Assembly: GCA_030549205.1 (NCBI GenBank)
Contig: JAUKTV010000008.1
Coordinates: forward strand, 558,001-622,000
DNA length: 64,000 nt
DNA from: Apiosordaria backusii
Taxonomy: Eukaryota; Ascomycota; Sordariomycetes; Sordariales; Lasiosphaeriaceae
Direction of reading: 5' to 3'
The notes under the pieces were generated by a model. The model ran no database searches, had not been told where the DNA came from, and was given only the letters and a program-made list of their open reading frames with translations. The translations under genes were made by a program, and so were the position numbers. Positions 45,752 to 54,785 of this stretch are shown here, piece after piece. Position 1 is the stretch's first letter, and every line of letters begins with the position of its first letter.

Positions 45752-46122
45752 AAACCGCTCGGTATTAACGGGAAGGTCATTAAGGGCTTAAACCCAAACG
45801 GTATCACTGCACACTATACTCAGGTCAAGCTGCAGTTCCATTGGATACCGCATCGTAAGGACATAGCCTCGACCAACCTGTAGCTGATGTACAGCTGCTT
45901 GACGCAGTCGCTTGGATAGGGAAGGGGGGGGGGCGTGGGAACGTCGCCAAGGCACACGAGCTCAGTAGCCAGCGCGGCCAAAAGGCCTTGAGAGATCCAA
46001 TCATGCCCCAGAACGAGGACTCCCGCACGATGTGGAACAAGGTGATGGTGGTTACCTCGAGAGGCAACGCACCGACCTTGCCATGGGCAAGGTTCACCAA
46101 GATCTCCATCGCACCGGAGTGA
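45752..46122 (+). pseudogene. Coding relic with RIP-like stops
   Basis: A plus frame reads KPLGINGKVIKGLNPNG, ITAHYTQVKLQFHWIPHRKD and IASTNL, then a TAG followed by LMYSCLTQSLG and another TAG. After a G10 run (45924-45933) that shifts the frame, it resumes as NVAKAHELSSQRGQKALRDP and MWNKVMVVTSRGNAPTLPWA to a TGA. The text looks like a real protein and the three stops (TAG, TAG, TGA) would be CAG, CAG and CGA before C-to-T changes. The family is not certain; it recalls long fungal proteins found in repeat-rich loci. Confidence 0.45.
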
Positions 46123-46980
46123 GAGCCGGGCAGGTCTAGAGTTGGATCCTGTCCAGTTTTGGCGCGCCAACAGTTCGCCACGCGGTTGGCCCAGACTGAC
46201 GACGCGCGCTGAGGCAGTTCCCACCGAATCCTCCGCCTGACTCCTCCTCCCAACCCCCAACAACCTCGCCCTCGCCTTAAAGTGCCGTTGCTGAGCCTTT
46301 CCAAGCCTTACCATATTCACCCAGCCTCGGACATGACATCCGGGAGCCAAATTGGTGACTCCCCCGGTAAGCAGGTTTGCCCACCTGCCATTCGCACATG
46401 CTCGAGCATGGCGAGGTGCATGTCCACGCTGAAGGGTGAACGAGCGATCGCCGCTTCAGCACCGGCTGGGCCGTCCTTCGCCCAGGGCCAGCCAAACTCC
46501 TCGATCAGGAGCAGAGCTCTCAGCAGCATGGGACGATCACACTGCTGGCCATAGCGGGACTTGGGAGAGAAATCTTCCTCCTTTCTCGCGTTCTCTCGGC
46601 TAACTTTGGCCTTGAGAGACACTCGTCACCTGGGTGGGGACCAAGGGATGGGAAGCTGTCCTTCGGCAGCCGGTCTGGGGAGCATGACATCGAGGATGAT
46701 GTGGTCTTGGTGGAGATGCGGTGGGTCTTTGGTAAGTGTATTCATTTTGGTCCGGTATTTAGCTCGTCTTTATCCAATGGCTTTTGTTGCTGGTTGCTGT
46801 TGTCCCAATTACTGACACGCTCTGATCCAGATCTTATAGTAACAGCCGCAAGGCTATTCTCCGCGCGCTCGGTGCCTTGGTGCGTCGAGAACCCACCTTC
46901 GAGGCTGCTCGTCCAGTGGTGCTTGCGCTACTGGAGTAAAGCCCACCGGCTCTTCTTTCTTTCTCCTGTCTGAGTTCCTG
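46123..46980. other. Unresolved coding signal on both strands
   Basis: A plus frame from about 46361 reads LEHGEVHVHAEG, a TGA, then RRFSTGWAVLRPGPAKLLDQ and GEHDIEDDVVLVEMRWVF, ending at a GTAAGT donor at 46732 with a CAG acceptor at 46830. After the join a frame SRKAILRALGALVRREPTFE ending in a stop is one base out of phase. The antisense codon-aligned frame (46317-46622, minus) is also open. It is probably a relic continuing the one before it. Confidence 0.3.
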
Positions 46981-48196
46981 TACAATTTTGTCTGAGCCAC
47001 GGAAAGCCCACCAAGCCCTACAGGCTTTGCTATATCACTAAGCTGTTGAAGATTGGTTGTTGCGCTTGGTGATGGGCAGAACCGCAAAGCTTAGATGGTG
47101 AACCAGATGGCGAAGCCTGGGTCAATGAGGCAAAGGGTTAAGGAATGGCCGGATGGTTGGGCAGTTTAGAGGCGACATCAAGAGGATGGTGAAGTGTTTG
47201 AAAACAGCTTTGGGAAAGCAGTGGCTTGAGGTTGATGGGGGTCAAAGGGGTATAATTCAAGTTTTTGGAGGAACCTCTTTCAATTCCGACCATGTGACCC
47301 TTTCAATTGCGTAGAGGTAGACAAGCAGCGCCATGCTTAGCTAACTACCGGCCTTGTCTGTGAAGACGTTGGGGACGACGAGGCTCTCTCCAACTACTGA
47401 CCTTCCTGGCCTTATGTCTACTGAAGTGGCCTTATCACCACAGCTCACCCACAGCCAACATCCTCCGCGACATCTAAGTTGTGGGAATTAGGAATTTAAA
47501 CGAGGTAGAACTGATGAGATACATATATTCTTCTCCTTATCCCAGAATTCAGGGGTATGGTCCGTGCGTTAGGGGCTCAGGGCCTGGCACGTGCCCTCAT
47601 ATATTGCCAAAGAAGTTGCAAAGCTGCTCTTGTAGTGGTATACTGGTCTTAGTATCCGATTTGCCCAATATAGTCTCCAAGGTGTCCGTGCCGTACTGTA
47701 CCCTTTGTGGTATATGCCATCGGACGCAAGGCGGTTTGTAGTGTTGGCTGTGCACTCAGATGCTCTTCATGCTTTATTTGGAACTTTCACTGACTGAGAA
47801 TGGGCAAGCTATTTCTCAGAGGAAATAACAACAATCATTTTTAGCACAGGAATGGATGGAGTATAAAGTCAATGAAGATGACAGATGACAGTTGTACTTT
47901 GTAACAGTCAAACCCCTCGTGAGAAGGTGCCGATGACCGGACATGTTGTGAACAGAATAAGCTTTGCAAAAGCAGGGAAGTAAATTTGGGAGTTTCGACA
48001 TACAAAGTGAAATGTTGCCAGGCGTCGCTGAGGAAACTATGGAAGCCACGCCAAAGAACTGATTTTGTCGCTCGCCGCTCCGGGCCAGCCCGTTTGCAAA
48101 TGAAAGGCATCATGCAAACAATGGCGAGACCCGATGGGATATGGTAGCTTTCTGACGCAACAAACTCGGGATTAAAGAGGCATATTGTGGGCTACT
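46981..48196. other. Intergenic, no gene recognised
   Basis: Frames here are short and motif-free. Confidence 0.45.
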
Positions 48197-48203
48197 TATA
48201 AAT
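48197..48203 (+). promoter_or_regulatory. TATA box and CAA-rich leader of the proline-repeat gene
   Basis: TATAAAT lies 202 bp before the ATG at 48405. The leader just before the ATG (about 48345-48402) is rich in CAA triplets, which usually gives an unstructured 5' UTR. Confidence 0.55.
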
Positions 48204-48404
48204 CGTTCTCTCGCCTACTCAACCTTGAGCGTCCCTCTTCTTCTCGTCACTTCGCAACTCAAGCGGTCGCCTTCAAGCGGTCGACCTCGGAGAGCAATAG
48301 AAGAGTCGTCATCAAGAGGGCTGCCAACAGCCAACGGCTGAAAAGACAACAACTCAAAAAACAACAACCTAGAAAAACAACAACAACAACAGAAACCAAA
48401 CAAG

Positions 48405-49675
48405 ATGTCTCCGTCGGACTCCTCGCTCACTTTCTCCTCCTCTGATTCCTCATCGTCTCAGGAGTCCCAAACGACTGAGCCTGCCATCAACTCGGCCGAC
48501 CATTTCGAAGGGCCCCTCGCCATCGCGCGCCGCAGGCTGCTAGAGGAACACCCGAACCTTCGTTCCGTCCGCGTGCCCTCGCCCTCCGTGAGCCCAGAGC
48601 AGAACCAGCGAGCCGCACGAACTCCGCTCCCCTCTTCACGCCCCCAGGCCTCCTCCACGCGGACACCGCTGCCGACTTCGCGTCCCGAACCCTCCCCTGA
48701 CCGCACCCCTCTGCCGACTTCACGTCCGCAGCCTTCCTCTGACCGCACCCCTCCGCCGACCTCACGCCCTTCCCAACCGCAGCAAGGCCATTTCCCCTCT
48801 CCCCGCCGCCCTCTCACCACCTCTCGGCCTGGCCCCTCCCAGGAGCCACAGCAGCAGCAACGCGACAGCCCGCCCCAAGAAACCCTCATCACCCCCCCTT
48901 TTGCCACCCTCCCCGGCACCTTGGCCCCCCAACCGCCATCGCCGCCCTAACACCCACCACCCCCTACCCTCCCTCACAAACCCCATCTTCCCCATCCCCA
49001 CCTCCTCCTTGACTCCAGCAGTCTTCAGCCCAACCCTAACCCGGTCCCAAACCCGCCTCTTCAGCAACGCCGCCGATCCCCACGGGTATCCCCGCTTCCT
49101 CACCCCAGCCAGCCTAACACCCGAGACAAGTCCAGCCACCTTCCGCGCGTGCGACTGCGTGGTGACACTGCTGTGGTTGTACAGCCCCAGACTGGCAATC
49201 GACTTTTTCTCTGTTGATGGAGGAGGAGCGGCGCACGAAGCGATGCTTGATGTTTACGATAACCGAGTTCAGGCGCATATGGTGCCAAGAAGGGTAGGCG
49301 GGGGGGAGAGGCTTGTGCCGCAGTGGGGGGTTTGGAGGGTTGGTGATGAGGTTACGGTTTGTTTACCCCCCTACCCATACCACGATCCCAGCTGATAGAG
49401 TGTTTGCTAATGGATATGTATGACAGATTGGCTTCCGGACTCAGTCTAGCAAAACCATGTGCCATTATACCGCCCGAATTACTGATGATATCGGGGTTTG
49501 GGCTGGGATTGAGGCTAATGATGAGATTGTGAGAGTTGGGCAGGAGGATGAGGAGCGGGTGGAGAGGTTTGGGGCGATTATTGGGAGGGAGTTGCTGTTG
49601 ACGAGGTTTTGGTATCGGCAGCCGTACTATACGGTGAAAATTGCGGTTAATGGGAGAGATGTTGAGTGCACTTGA
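48405..49675 (+). CDS. Hypothetical protein with proline-rich repeats, frame broken at a C7 run
   Basis: The ATG at 48405 opens MSPSDSSLTFSSSDSSSS and a region of four 14-residue RTPLPTSRPxPSxD-type repeats. The frame ends at 48950, but the protein clearly goes on in the next frame (SRSQTRLFSNAADPHGYPRF-like text, FRACDCVVTLLWLYSPRLAI, DFFSVDGGGAAHEAMLDVYD). The shift is near a C7 run (48892-48898) or nearby C runs, with no GT donor available in the interval. A final intron (49357-49426, GTTTGT to ACAG, branch GCTAAT) joins WRVGDEVT to IGFRTQSSKTMCHYTARITD and the end IAVNGRDVECT. The folded C-terminal half has no known family. Confidence 0.65.
48618..48785 (+). repeat. 42-bp tandem repeat, 4 units (coding)
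   Basis: Four in-frame units each code for 14 residues beginning RTP(L/P)P(S/T)SRP. The last unit is degenerate. Confidence 0.75.
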
Positions 49676-50091
49676 TTATTTGATACCCATTAGAGCGTTG
49701 ACAGGCGTTTTGAGGTGGGTTTGTGTTCTCAAGTAGGGTATGGATTTTACTTGGATACCTGAGTACCTGTCTAGCTTTTGGAAGGGACACTGGGGATAGT
49801 GTGGGCGTCAACTGAAACTAATGGGGTTTTATCGGAAACATGGTACGCTTGGAAATGATAGAGTGAAGTGTCATTTTGGATAGTGTTTACGAGCTATTCA
49901 AGCAGTTCTGTCACTCAGGCGGAAGAGCCTTACACAAGAAACATGTGAACGAAACAAAATTCGACTTCGAGGTATCATGTACATGAAAAATGGCATCGAG
50001 CCGGCCCTTTCCCCTCCTTTTGGCATCGCCCGGATGTGTTTATCTGCTTTCACCCTCTATGGTTCCATGTCCTCCTCCACCCATCAAATGC
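49676..50091. other. Intergenic between convergent genes
   Basis: This should hold 3' UTRs of both neighbours. Nothing else was seen. Confidence 0.5.
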
Positions 50092-51260
50092 TTAAGCACG
50101 GTAGAATCTCTGTCCATTTCTCATCGACCTCTTGCCAATGCGGCCAGAGTCACTGTCGGTATCCTCTCCATCAATGTCGCCACCATCAATATCAGAGTCA
50201 ATACCATCAGTATCGGAATCGGTATCAACCGCGTTGTTCTTTCCCTTGCCCTTGCCCTTACCCTCGGGTGCCTGGCGCGCGAGGACAACAGCAGCATTTC
50301 CCTTGCCCTTGCCCTTGCCCTTGGCCTTAACCTGGAGTTGCTGAGCACCGGCTCCAACCAGTCTCAAAAGGTCATTGATAGCGCTGTCGGCATTGCCCTT
50401 ACCCTTGCCTTGAACCTGGCCAACAAGCAGACCAAGGAGCTGGTTGAGCTGGCCGCTGTCGGCGTTTTTGCCCTTGCCCTGGAGCTGCCCGGTGACGAGT
50501 TGGAGGAGCTGGTTGAGCTGGGCATTTTCGGCGCCGTTGCCTCTGAGGGCCTGGCCGAGAAGCAGCTCGAGGACGTCATCGACATCCTCAACGTCGAGCT
50601 CGTCGTCGGTGTCATCGCCACGGTCGGCGCGGTTGAGTCTACCGCCACCGATCAGGTTGAGAAGACCGCCAAGGTTCAGGTTGTTGTTGCCGGCGCCGAG
50701 GTCGAGGCCGTTCCCTCCAATGCCGATGAGAGTGAGGAGGTCATTGATGTTGGCGTTGTTTCCCCCGTTGGCATTGCCTCCGATGAGTTGGAGCAAGTCT
50801 TGGAGACGGATGTTGCTATTATTCTTGCCCTTGCCTCTGTTGTTGTCTTTGCCTCTGTTATTGTCTTTTCCTCTGTTGTTGTCCTTTCCTCTGTTGTTGT
50901 TGTTGTCCTTTCCTCTGTTGTTGTTGTTCTTGCCCCTTGCTGGGGCAGTACCGTTCACCACGACAACCGGGGTAGCAATAGCTGTGGGTTCGGTGATGGT
51001 GGAGATGATCTCCTCGATTATTTCTGTGGCAGTAGGCGTCTCGGTCACTACAACCTCGGCCTCCTCAGTAGCTGTGGTCTCAGCGGCAGGTGTTTCAGCA
51101 GCAGTTGTTTCAGCGGCAGGGGTCTCGGTGACGACGACAGCCTCGGATGTGACAGTGACAATGACGGCACCATCCTGAGGAGCAGGAACAGCTCGGACTG
51201 CTTGACCGAAAAAAGAGTGGATGCCAGAACGGCGTGTCTCCAGGACAGTGTGATGGCCAT
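50092..51260 (-). CDS. Secreted low-complexity repeat protein, frame broken at an A6/T6 run
   Basis: The ATG at 51260 starts a signal peptide (MAITLSWRHAVLASTLF). At a run of six A on the plus strand (51209-51214) the frame must shift by one to continue FGQAVRAVPAPQDGAVIVTV, an ET/AE-rich stalk, and then the long open frame ending at 50092. That frame has five NNRGKD-type units, then about seven copies of an amphipathic module, for example RLQDLLQLIGG, NINDLLTLIGI, NLGGLLNLIGG, QLNQLLQLVTG, QLNQLLGLLVG and AINDLLRLVGA. Gly/Lys linkers (GKGKGK) separate them, and an acidic DTDSD tail and a Lys-Arg site (GKRSMRNG) follow. No family is recognised; a secreted wall-associated or self-assembling protein is possible. 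Confidence 0.65.
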
Positions 51261-52679
51261 TTTTGCTAATTTTGTGGCTTTGTCGCTTGGAAACAAAAAA
51301 AGGAATGGTATCGTAAGTAATGGATGGATTGAAAGGAGAGTCGTAAAGAAAGAAAGCAAGAGGGATCTACCCTGTTGACGCTGAAAAAAAGGAGGGAAAA
51401 GGCGAAGAAACGAACAAAAGACGAAGTCGAGTATCGAACTGACAATCCAAGAGTAAAAAGGACTGACAAAAGGAACGTGGGATGGGACTCACTTTTAAAG
51501 ATGCACAGTTCAAAAGAAGCGTCTGTTCTCCCACACGACACCATCATGTTGGGTCAGGCACATCCCAGCTCGATGTCACCTTGCACCCTCAACCTTCATG
51601 CTTTAGTCCCATCTCCTGTTTGGAAAAATCTCCTAGCCCCAAAGCTAGGATGCCAAAACATGGTCAACAGTGACAGCTGGCGCGCTTCACCAACCCGGAA
51701 GTTGGCAGTCTCCCAAAAGTACACTGATGTTCTGAAACCCCACGTCGATCAATCGTCTCGAACCCTGGGATGTGCCGTCCTCGCGCTAGCCTCAGCACAG
51801 GTACCTTTTTGATTGCGGCTCTTCTGTTGGAGGGTTGCATTGAGCGGTAGCGATCGGATCCTCAATTCCCCTGGTGGGGATCGTAGCGTCTCCTCGGGGG
51901 GTTGCCAAGATCTTGGAAACCTGGAGAACGTGTTTCAGCTTTCACCCCTCAGACGAAGCAACCTGTCACCGCAAATTGCTGGACTGCCGAAACCCATTCC
52001 CGATGGTAACACAGCATGGTATCTTGAAGGGAAGAAACCAATGCTAAGTTTAAATTTGACGTTTGCTGTTGAACATGGTCTCCATTCCCTGCCGGATCTT
52101 TTGTTTACCGTGTTTGGGCTTTTTGAGCTGACAAGGTTGAGGCGCACCAATCAGAGCCGAGAAGTCAGCTCACCATCAACATCAACATCCCATCAACGGT
52201 GACTGAAGTTTGAGGCCAAGGAAGGAGAAAGACAAAATAGAACTTTGAGACCGGACGAATTCATGCGTACATGAGATGATCTGAGTGGCTGGGGGTCGAG
52301 TGGGCAAACTTCCAAGTTGTCAGTGTCCCAGTAGACTCAGCTCAATGAAATGTCAGTGAGATTTGCATCAGGGAACAAGAGCCGGTGTTGCATTTCCTAT
52401 CCTTAGATTCAAAAAGCCTTTTGTGAACCATCCTGTCTCTGCTTTTGTTTCACAACTCCCGGCTAGCAAGATGTTTGCGGTGTCATTCTGTTGTTGACCG
52501 ACCCTGGAAAGGGCTGGAAGATAAGCCCCACAATTCCCCATCGAGAAAGTATCAACTCATGAAGGAGGATTCCGTGGTCCTAGACTCTGAAGCGTGTTAG
52601 TAACCCCATACTCCTTGCCCAGGATTCTTTCTCGTTCTCCAAACCCCGGAAACTTGGTTTCAATGTCAGGGTTGTTTCT
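51261..52679. other. Intergenic, no gene recognised
   Basis: Open frames are short and overlapping; no motif was seen. Confidence 0.45.
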
Positions 52680-53491
52680 ATGTCGATTTAAATAACATGG
52701 TCAATCTGTCGCATGCGAGGCAGAAACAGTCCCAACACAAGCTCAAGTTTCCGTCCATCATCGACGGCGGGCTTCTAGGCAAAGCGAGCTCCTGAACAAT
52801 CCAAGTCCGTTGGAACCAGGATCGAGAAATAATTTCGCCCATTCCACTTATTACATCCAAAAGTGAACATTACCTGAGGCAAGGCGATCACCCATATGCT
52901 GCACGAAGTCGACAAGGGCATTGCCGTGGAGAACGTTTACCAGTGCGTTTCTATCCTCAACCCCCCCACGAGCTGCCACATCCTGCATCAGCTCCATGGC
53001 GCACTTGGTGAGTTCAATAGGTACCCAGTCCAAGCCAGACCAGGACAGACGCTTGGGTGTAAATGGCTGACATGAGAGGGACTTGTATACTCTTCTCGGC
53101 CATATTGTCCTGATCGATGCAGATAGCGTCAACCCACAGCGTCACGAGTGACCCATTGCGCAACTTGCGACGAATAGTTTTCAAGGCAGCCTCAAGAGTT
53201 TTCGAGACGTGAAGAACAAAACCATTGAGGCTCAGCGAGATAAGCTCTGGTTCCACGTTCAAAACATCAGCACCTTCGTGCCAAGCGTATGATAAAGCCT
53301 TGAACTCTGGTGGGTGGTCGAGTTGCAAACAGCTCCCCGCTTATCAGGTGCTCGCCGTCGTCCCCTGGGAGGAGGTTGAAGAATCTTGTCTCCCGGGCTT
53401 GCGTGTTTAGCGGCGCTGAGGCGTACAGCGAGTGGTTTTCGTTCGGTGGGACATCTTGCTCCTGGGCAGGCACACTTGAAAGGCTGATCAA
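52680..53491 (-). pseudogene. HET-domain pseudogene
   Basis: HET blocks appear in order but in different frames: FFNLLPGDDGEHLISGEL, then LQLDHPPEFKALSYAWHEGA, LVTLWVDAICIDQDNMAEKS and SAIYTQASVLVWLG. They are followed by AMELMQDVAARGGVEDRNAL, and after a GTAATG donor by ISRSWFQRTWIVQELALPRS. At least two frame shifts are needed (near 53330 and near 53030), and the downstream region typical of HET proteins is missing. It is a truncated relic of the same family as 2-1216 and 8619-10718. Confidence 0.78.
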
Positions 53492-53573
53492 AGTTGCTTA
53501 ATTGTATGCAAAATTTCATTACTATTGCCATCCTGAGACCTGCTCAGACATATTGGATCCATCAGCTAGCTAC

Positions 53574-54641
53574 CTACTTGAACTGCAGAGTACCGTTGGC
53601 GTTCCCTATCCGCTCATCCAAGGTGAGCGAGCTGCTGACCCAGCAGCCATCACTCCTGAGCAGCTCACCCACCAATCTCTTGCCGCAGCCCTCGAGGCGC
53701 ACATTTCTAGCCGATGCACCAAAGTTGCCGCCAACCTGACCACCGTGACCTCCACCGCCAGGGAGCTTGATTACCTGGCCGGGATGAATCAAATCGGGGT
53801 TCTGAATGCAGTTGATCTGGGCCAGCTCTTGCCAAGTGGTGCCCTGGCGCTGGGCAATATCACGGAGGGTATCACCAGGCTGAACGGTCACGCTGCTAGG
53901 CTTGTTGCCGCAGCTGTTGATGTTGGCACCACCAGACACCCAGCGGAAGCTGCCGTTGCTGTTCTCGATGATCTTGTTCAGGCTGATGCTGGTGGGCTGG
54001 TAAGAGCCGTCCAAGCGGCGGCACTCGCAGTGGAGCATGAACTCGCCGTTGGCGTCCAGGCGGATATCCTTGGATGAACCGCTGAAGTTGCCGCCGCAGC
54101 TAGCACCGCTGTCACGGGGCTGGTGGCTCTGGTGGTGGTGGTGCTGCTGTGGCTGAGAAGGCCTTCTGCGGTCTTCTTCCTCTCTTCTCCGTCTATCCTC
54201 CTCGTCCCTGCGCTTGCGGTCCTCGTCATCCCTCTTCCTCCTCTCGTCGTCCTCCCTCCTTCTCTTCTCCTCCTCCTCGCGGCGCTTCTCCTCCTCTTTC
54301 TTCTCGTCCTTCTTGTCCTTCCAATCCTCGACACCGTCCTGGAGCTTGTGGCCCGCGACGGCACCAGCGACGGCACCGAGAACAGTGCTCAGCTTGCTAT
54401 GGCCAGTCTTGCCGCCGATCTTGTTACCACCGAAACCACCAGCGATACCACCGCCAACGGCGCCCAGAAAGCCGCGTTCTTGTTGTTCGCCGTGTTCTTG
54501 GTTCATGTTGGTGCCCTGGTAGTGCTGCTGGGTCTGCTGGGCAGCAGCAGCATAGTAGGAGGCAGCTTCACCCTGGACATTGCTGCCCTGGTTGCTGTAG
54601 TTGCTGTTGTTGTTATTGTTGTTGTTGAACGGATAGCTCAT
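53574..54641 (-). CDS. CVNH-LysM protein with N-terminal glycine zipper
   Basis: The 355-aa protein starts MSYPFN with a poly-Asn tract (residues 6-12). A glycine-zipper segment (about 58-98, FLGAVGGGIAGGFGGNK and VLGAVAGAVAGHKL) suggests membrane insertion or assembly. A long Glu/Arg/Lys/Asp coiled-coil-like stretch (about 105-160) follows, then a His-rich linker. A cyanovirin-N homology domain (first half 185-236, SSKDIRLDANGEFMLHCECR; second half 306-355, NVRLEGCGKRLVGELL) is split by a LysM domain (about 251-293, VQPGDTLRDIAQRQGTTW, INCIQNPDLIHPGQVIKL). Such CVNH-LysM insertions are known in fungi and are thought to bind glycans and chitin. There is no signal peptide, so the location is unclear. 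The start at 54641 has a TATA box 137 bp upstream. Confidence 0.92.
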   Translation of the reverse strand: MSYPFNNNNNNNSNYSNQGSNVQGEAASYYAAAAQQTQQHYQGTNMNQEHGEQQERGFLGAVGGGIAGGFGGNKIGGKTGHSKLSTVLGAVAGAVAGHKLQDGVEDWKDKKDEKKEEEKRREEEEKRRREDDERRKRDDEDRKRRDEEDRRRREEEDRRRPSQPQQHHHHQSHQPRDSGASCGGNFSGSSKDIRLDANGEFMLHCECRRLDGSYQPTSISLNKIIENSNGSFRWVSGGANINSCGNKPSSVTVQPGDTLRDIAQRQGTTWQELAQINCIQNPDLIHPGQVIKLPGGGGHGGQVGGNFGASARNVRLEGCGKRLVGELLRSDGCWVSSSLTLDERIGNANGTLQFK

Positions 54642-54777
54642 GGTGGAGATGTGACTGGTGGTTTTGGTAGGGTGGTCCGTGTGTAGTTGGTGTCTTTGGG
54701 GGGAATAAAGTGCCTTGCTGAGTGTTGTTTTGATGAATGTTGACAATGGCACTGTGAGATCGGCCCAAGGGTCACCG

Positions 54778-54785
54778 CTTATATA
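54778..54785 (-). promoter_or_regulatory. TATA box of the CVNH-LysM gene
   Basis: On the minus strand this reads TATATAAG. It sits 137 bp upstream of the ATG at 54641, a normal distance. Confidence 0.6.

Noticed and set aside
49990..51378. 462-codon plus frame
   Set aside because: It is antisense to the secreted repeat protein; Val/Ala/Leu bias mirrors Asn/Gly/Lys repeats, and the minus frame has the signal peptide.
54123..54686. 187-codon hydrophobic plus frame that looks like a membrane protein
   Set aside because: It is antisense to the charged coil of the CVNH-LysM gene; Glu/Lys/Arg codons read backwards give Leu/Phe/Ser.
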